This document shows positions 11,908-12,531 of a stretch of DNA of 12,531 nucleotides, in pieces. The stretch covers positions 1 to 12,531 of the forward strand of contig CANUCD010000021.1 of assembly GCA_947856335.1 (NCBI GenBank), in the 5' to 3' direction. The notes beneath the pieces are model-generated. The model was not told where the DNA came from, made no database searches, and saw nothing but the letters and a program-made list of their open reading frames with translations. The position numbers were made by a program, and so were the translations under genes. How positions within the stretch are numbered: the first letter of the stretch is position 1; each line of letters begins with the position of its first letter. The stretch comes from an uncultured Bacilli bacterium. GTDB taxonomy: Bacteria > Bacillota_I > Bacilli_A > RF39 > UBA660.

Positions 11908-12531
11908 GTTGTTCCTCCTTAAATGTGTTTTTAAATGGTTCCATGTAATCAAAATTTAAAATACCATATACTTTAGATACCTTACTAGTATTTATACTTT
12001 CTTTTATTTCTTCTAAGGTGTCTGCCATAACAATTTTTTTATCAGAAATACCTGCTAGTAACAAACGTTTTTTTATGTTTTCTTTATCAATTCCTACAGC
12101 ATATATTTTATTTAGAGTATCTTGATTTAATAGTTCAAATTCAATATCATAGAGCCATGATATATCAAAGTGATTATATCTTCTAGAAATTTCTTTCCAA
12201 CCTATGATAATATCTTTAGGTTCTTTATCTAAATATACTTTATATACACATTCATTATAAGTTGTAGCATTTTCAGCTTTACAGTTTAAAGCTTTATATA
12301 ATTTGTTATTTTTTACAAATTCAAAATTTAAGTTATGATTATGATTGTTGATACTTGCAATTATTTTATCTAATGGTAGTTTGATTTCTCTTAAGAAAGT
12401 TATGCTTGCTAAAGTGTTATATGCATGATATAACATATCTCCACCTATGCTTACTTCTTTTTTATCTATTTGGATTGTTCCTTTATCTAAATCTAGATTT
12501 TTACCAATTACTTTTGGCATTTCCCATTTAA
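11900..12531 (-). CDS. MurT-like Mur ligase family protein, C-terminal part (5' end outside window)
   Basis: The frame is open to the window edge; about 209 C-terminal residues are visible. MurT is a Mur-ligase-fold ATPase that amidates lipid II with GatD. Counting from the Met at 12518-12520, residues 28-50 (GDMLYHAYNTLA...) match the LPGLYNxYNALAA region. FDISWLYDIEFE (about 118-129) and KKRLLLAGI (about 150-158) match the C-terminal DUF1727 domain, in which the Asp completing the GatD triad is located. Several motifs look eroded: the usual KNPAGFNE reads ENATTYNE, and the conserved Gly-Arg-x-Glu of the central domain is not seen. Walker A and the zinc-ribbon cysteines would lie upstream of the window. 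Its 3' end overlaps the GatD-like gene by 8 bp, as in real murT-gatD operons. Confidence 0.8.
   Translation of the reverse strand, partial: KWEMPKVIGKNLDLDKGTIQIDKKEVSIGGDMLYHAYNTLASITFLREIKLPLDKIIASINNHNHNLNFEFVKNNKLYKALNCKAENATTYNECVYKVYLDKEPKDIIIGWKEISRRYNHFDISWLYDIEFELLNQDTLNKIYAVGIDKENIKKRLLLAGISDKKIVMADTLEEIKESINTSKVSKVYGILNFDYMEPFKNTFKEEQHD

Noticed and set aside
11908..11952. Longer N-terminus for the GatD-like protein starting at ATG 11952
   Set aside because: GatD homology begins at MIKIAQLYPD, and the AAGGAGG sits between the two starts.

Overview
This window reads as chromosomal DNA from a low-GC, Gram-positive-type anaerobe (Bacillota, possibly one of the small-genome uncultured Bacilli or Mollicutes-like gut lineages; the placement is inference). 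The grounds are the AT-rich base composition, strong AGGAGG ribosome sites, near-consensus sigma-A promoters, and the gene set: rubrerythrin, an LtaS-type lipoteichoic acid synthase, Lgt, a YerB-like DUF3048 protein and a MurT/GatD-like pair. Tryptophan is encoded by TGG. All complete genes end in TAA or TAG and none in TGA.

Left part (1-4400): rubrerythrin on the minus strand is divergent from a small plus-strand protein that looks like a J-domain without its HPD motif. A minus-strand block follows: lgt, trxB (overlapping as UAAUG), a DUF3048 membrane-anchored protein and an 81-residue single-pass membrane protein with a GTG start. A short unlisted ORF of 35 codons lies just upstream of lgt.

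Middle part (4400-9425): a regulator with two tandem XRE-type HTH domains has direct and inverted repeats upstream that could be operators. It converges on an LtaS-family polymerase gene across a terminator-rich spacer. Divergent from ltaS is a two-gene unit of a 47-residue small protein and uvrB.

Right part (9425-12531): a two-gene iron-sulfur assembly operon, SufC-like ATPase then a short archaeal-type SufB-like scaffold, matches the SUF-like minimal system (SMS) and sits behind a perfect-consensus promoter. Divergent from it is a 35-residue, very basic protein with a TTG start. The window ends in the 3' part of a MurT-like gene, overlapped by a GatD-like gene. The GatD-like protein keeps the family's folding motifs but has Thr where the catalytic Cys should be and Ile where the catalytic His should be. 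The MurT-like part is also diverged at conserved positions. This apparently amidotransferase-dead pair is the most unusual thing in the window.

No tRNA, rRNA, CRISPR array, insertion sequence or prophage was seen. Oxygen and redox defence (rubrerythrin, thioredoxin reductase, Fe-S assembly) and cell-envelope work (Lgt, LtaS, DUF3048, MurT/GatD-like) are the two main themes.
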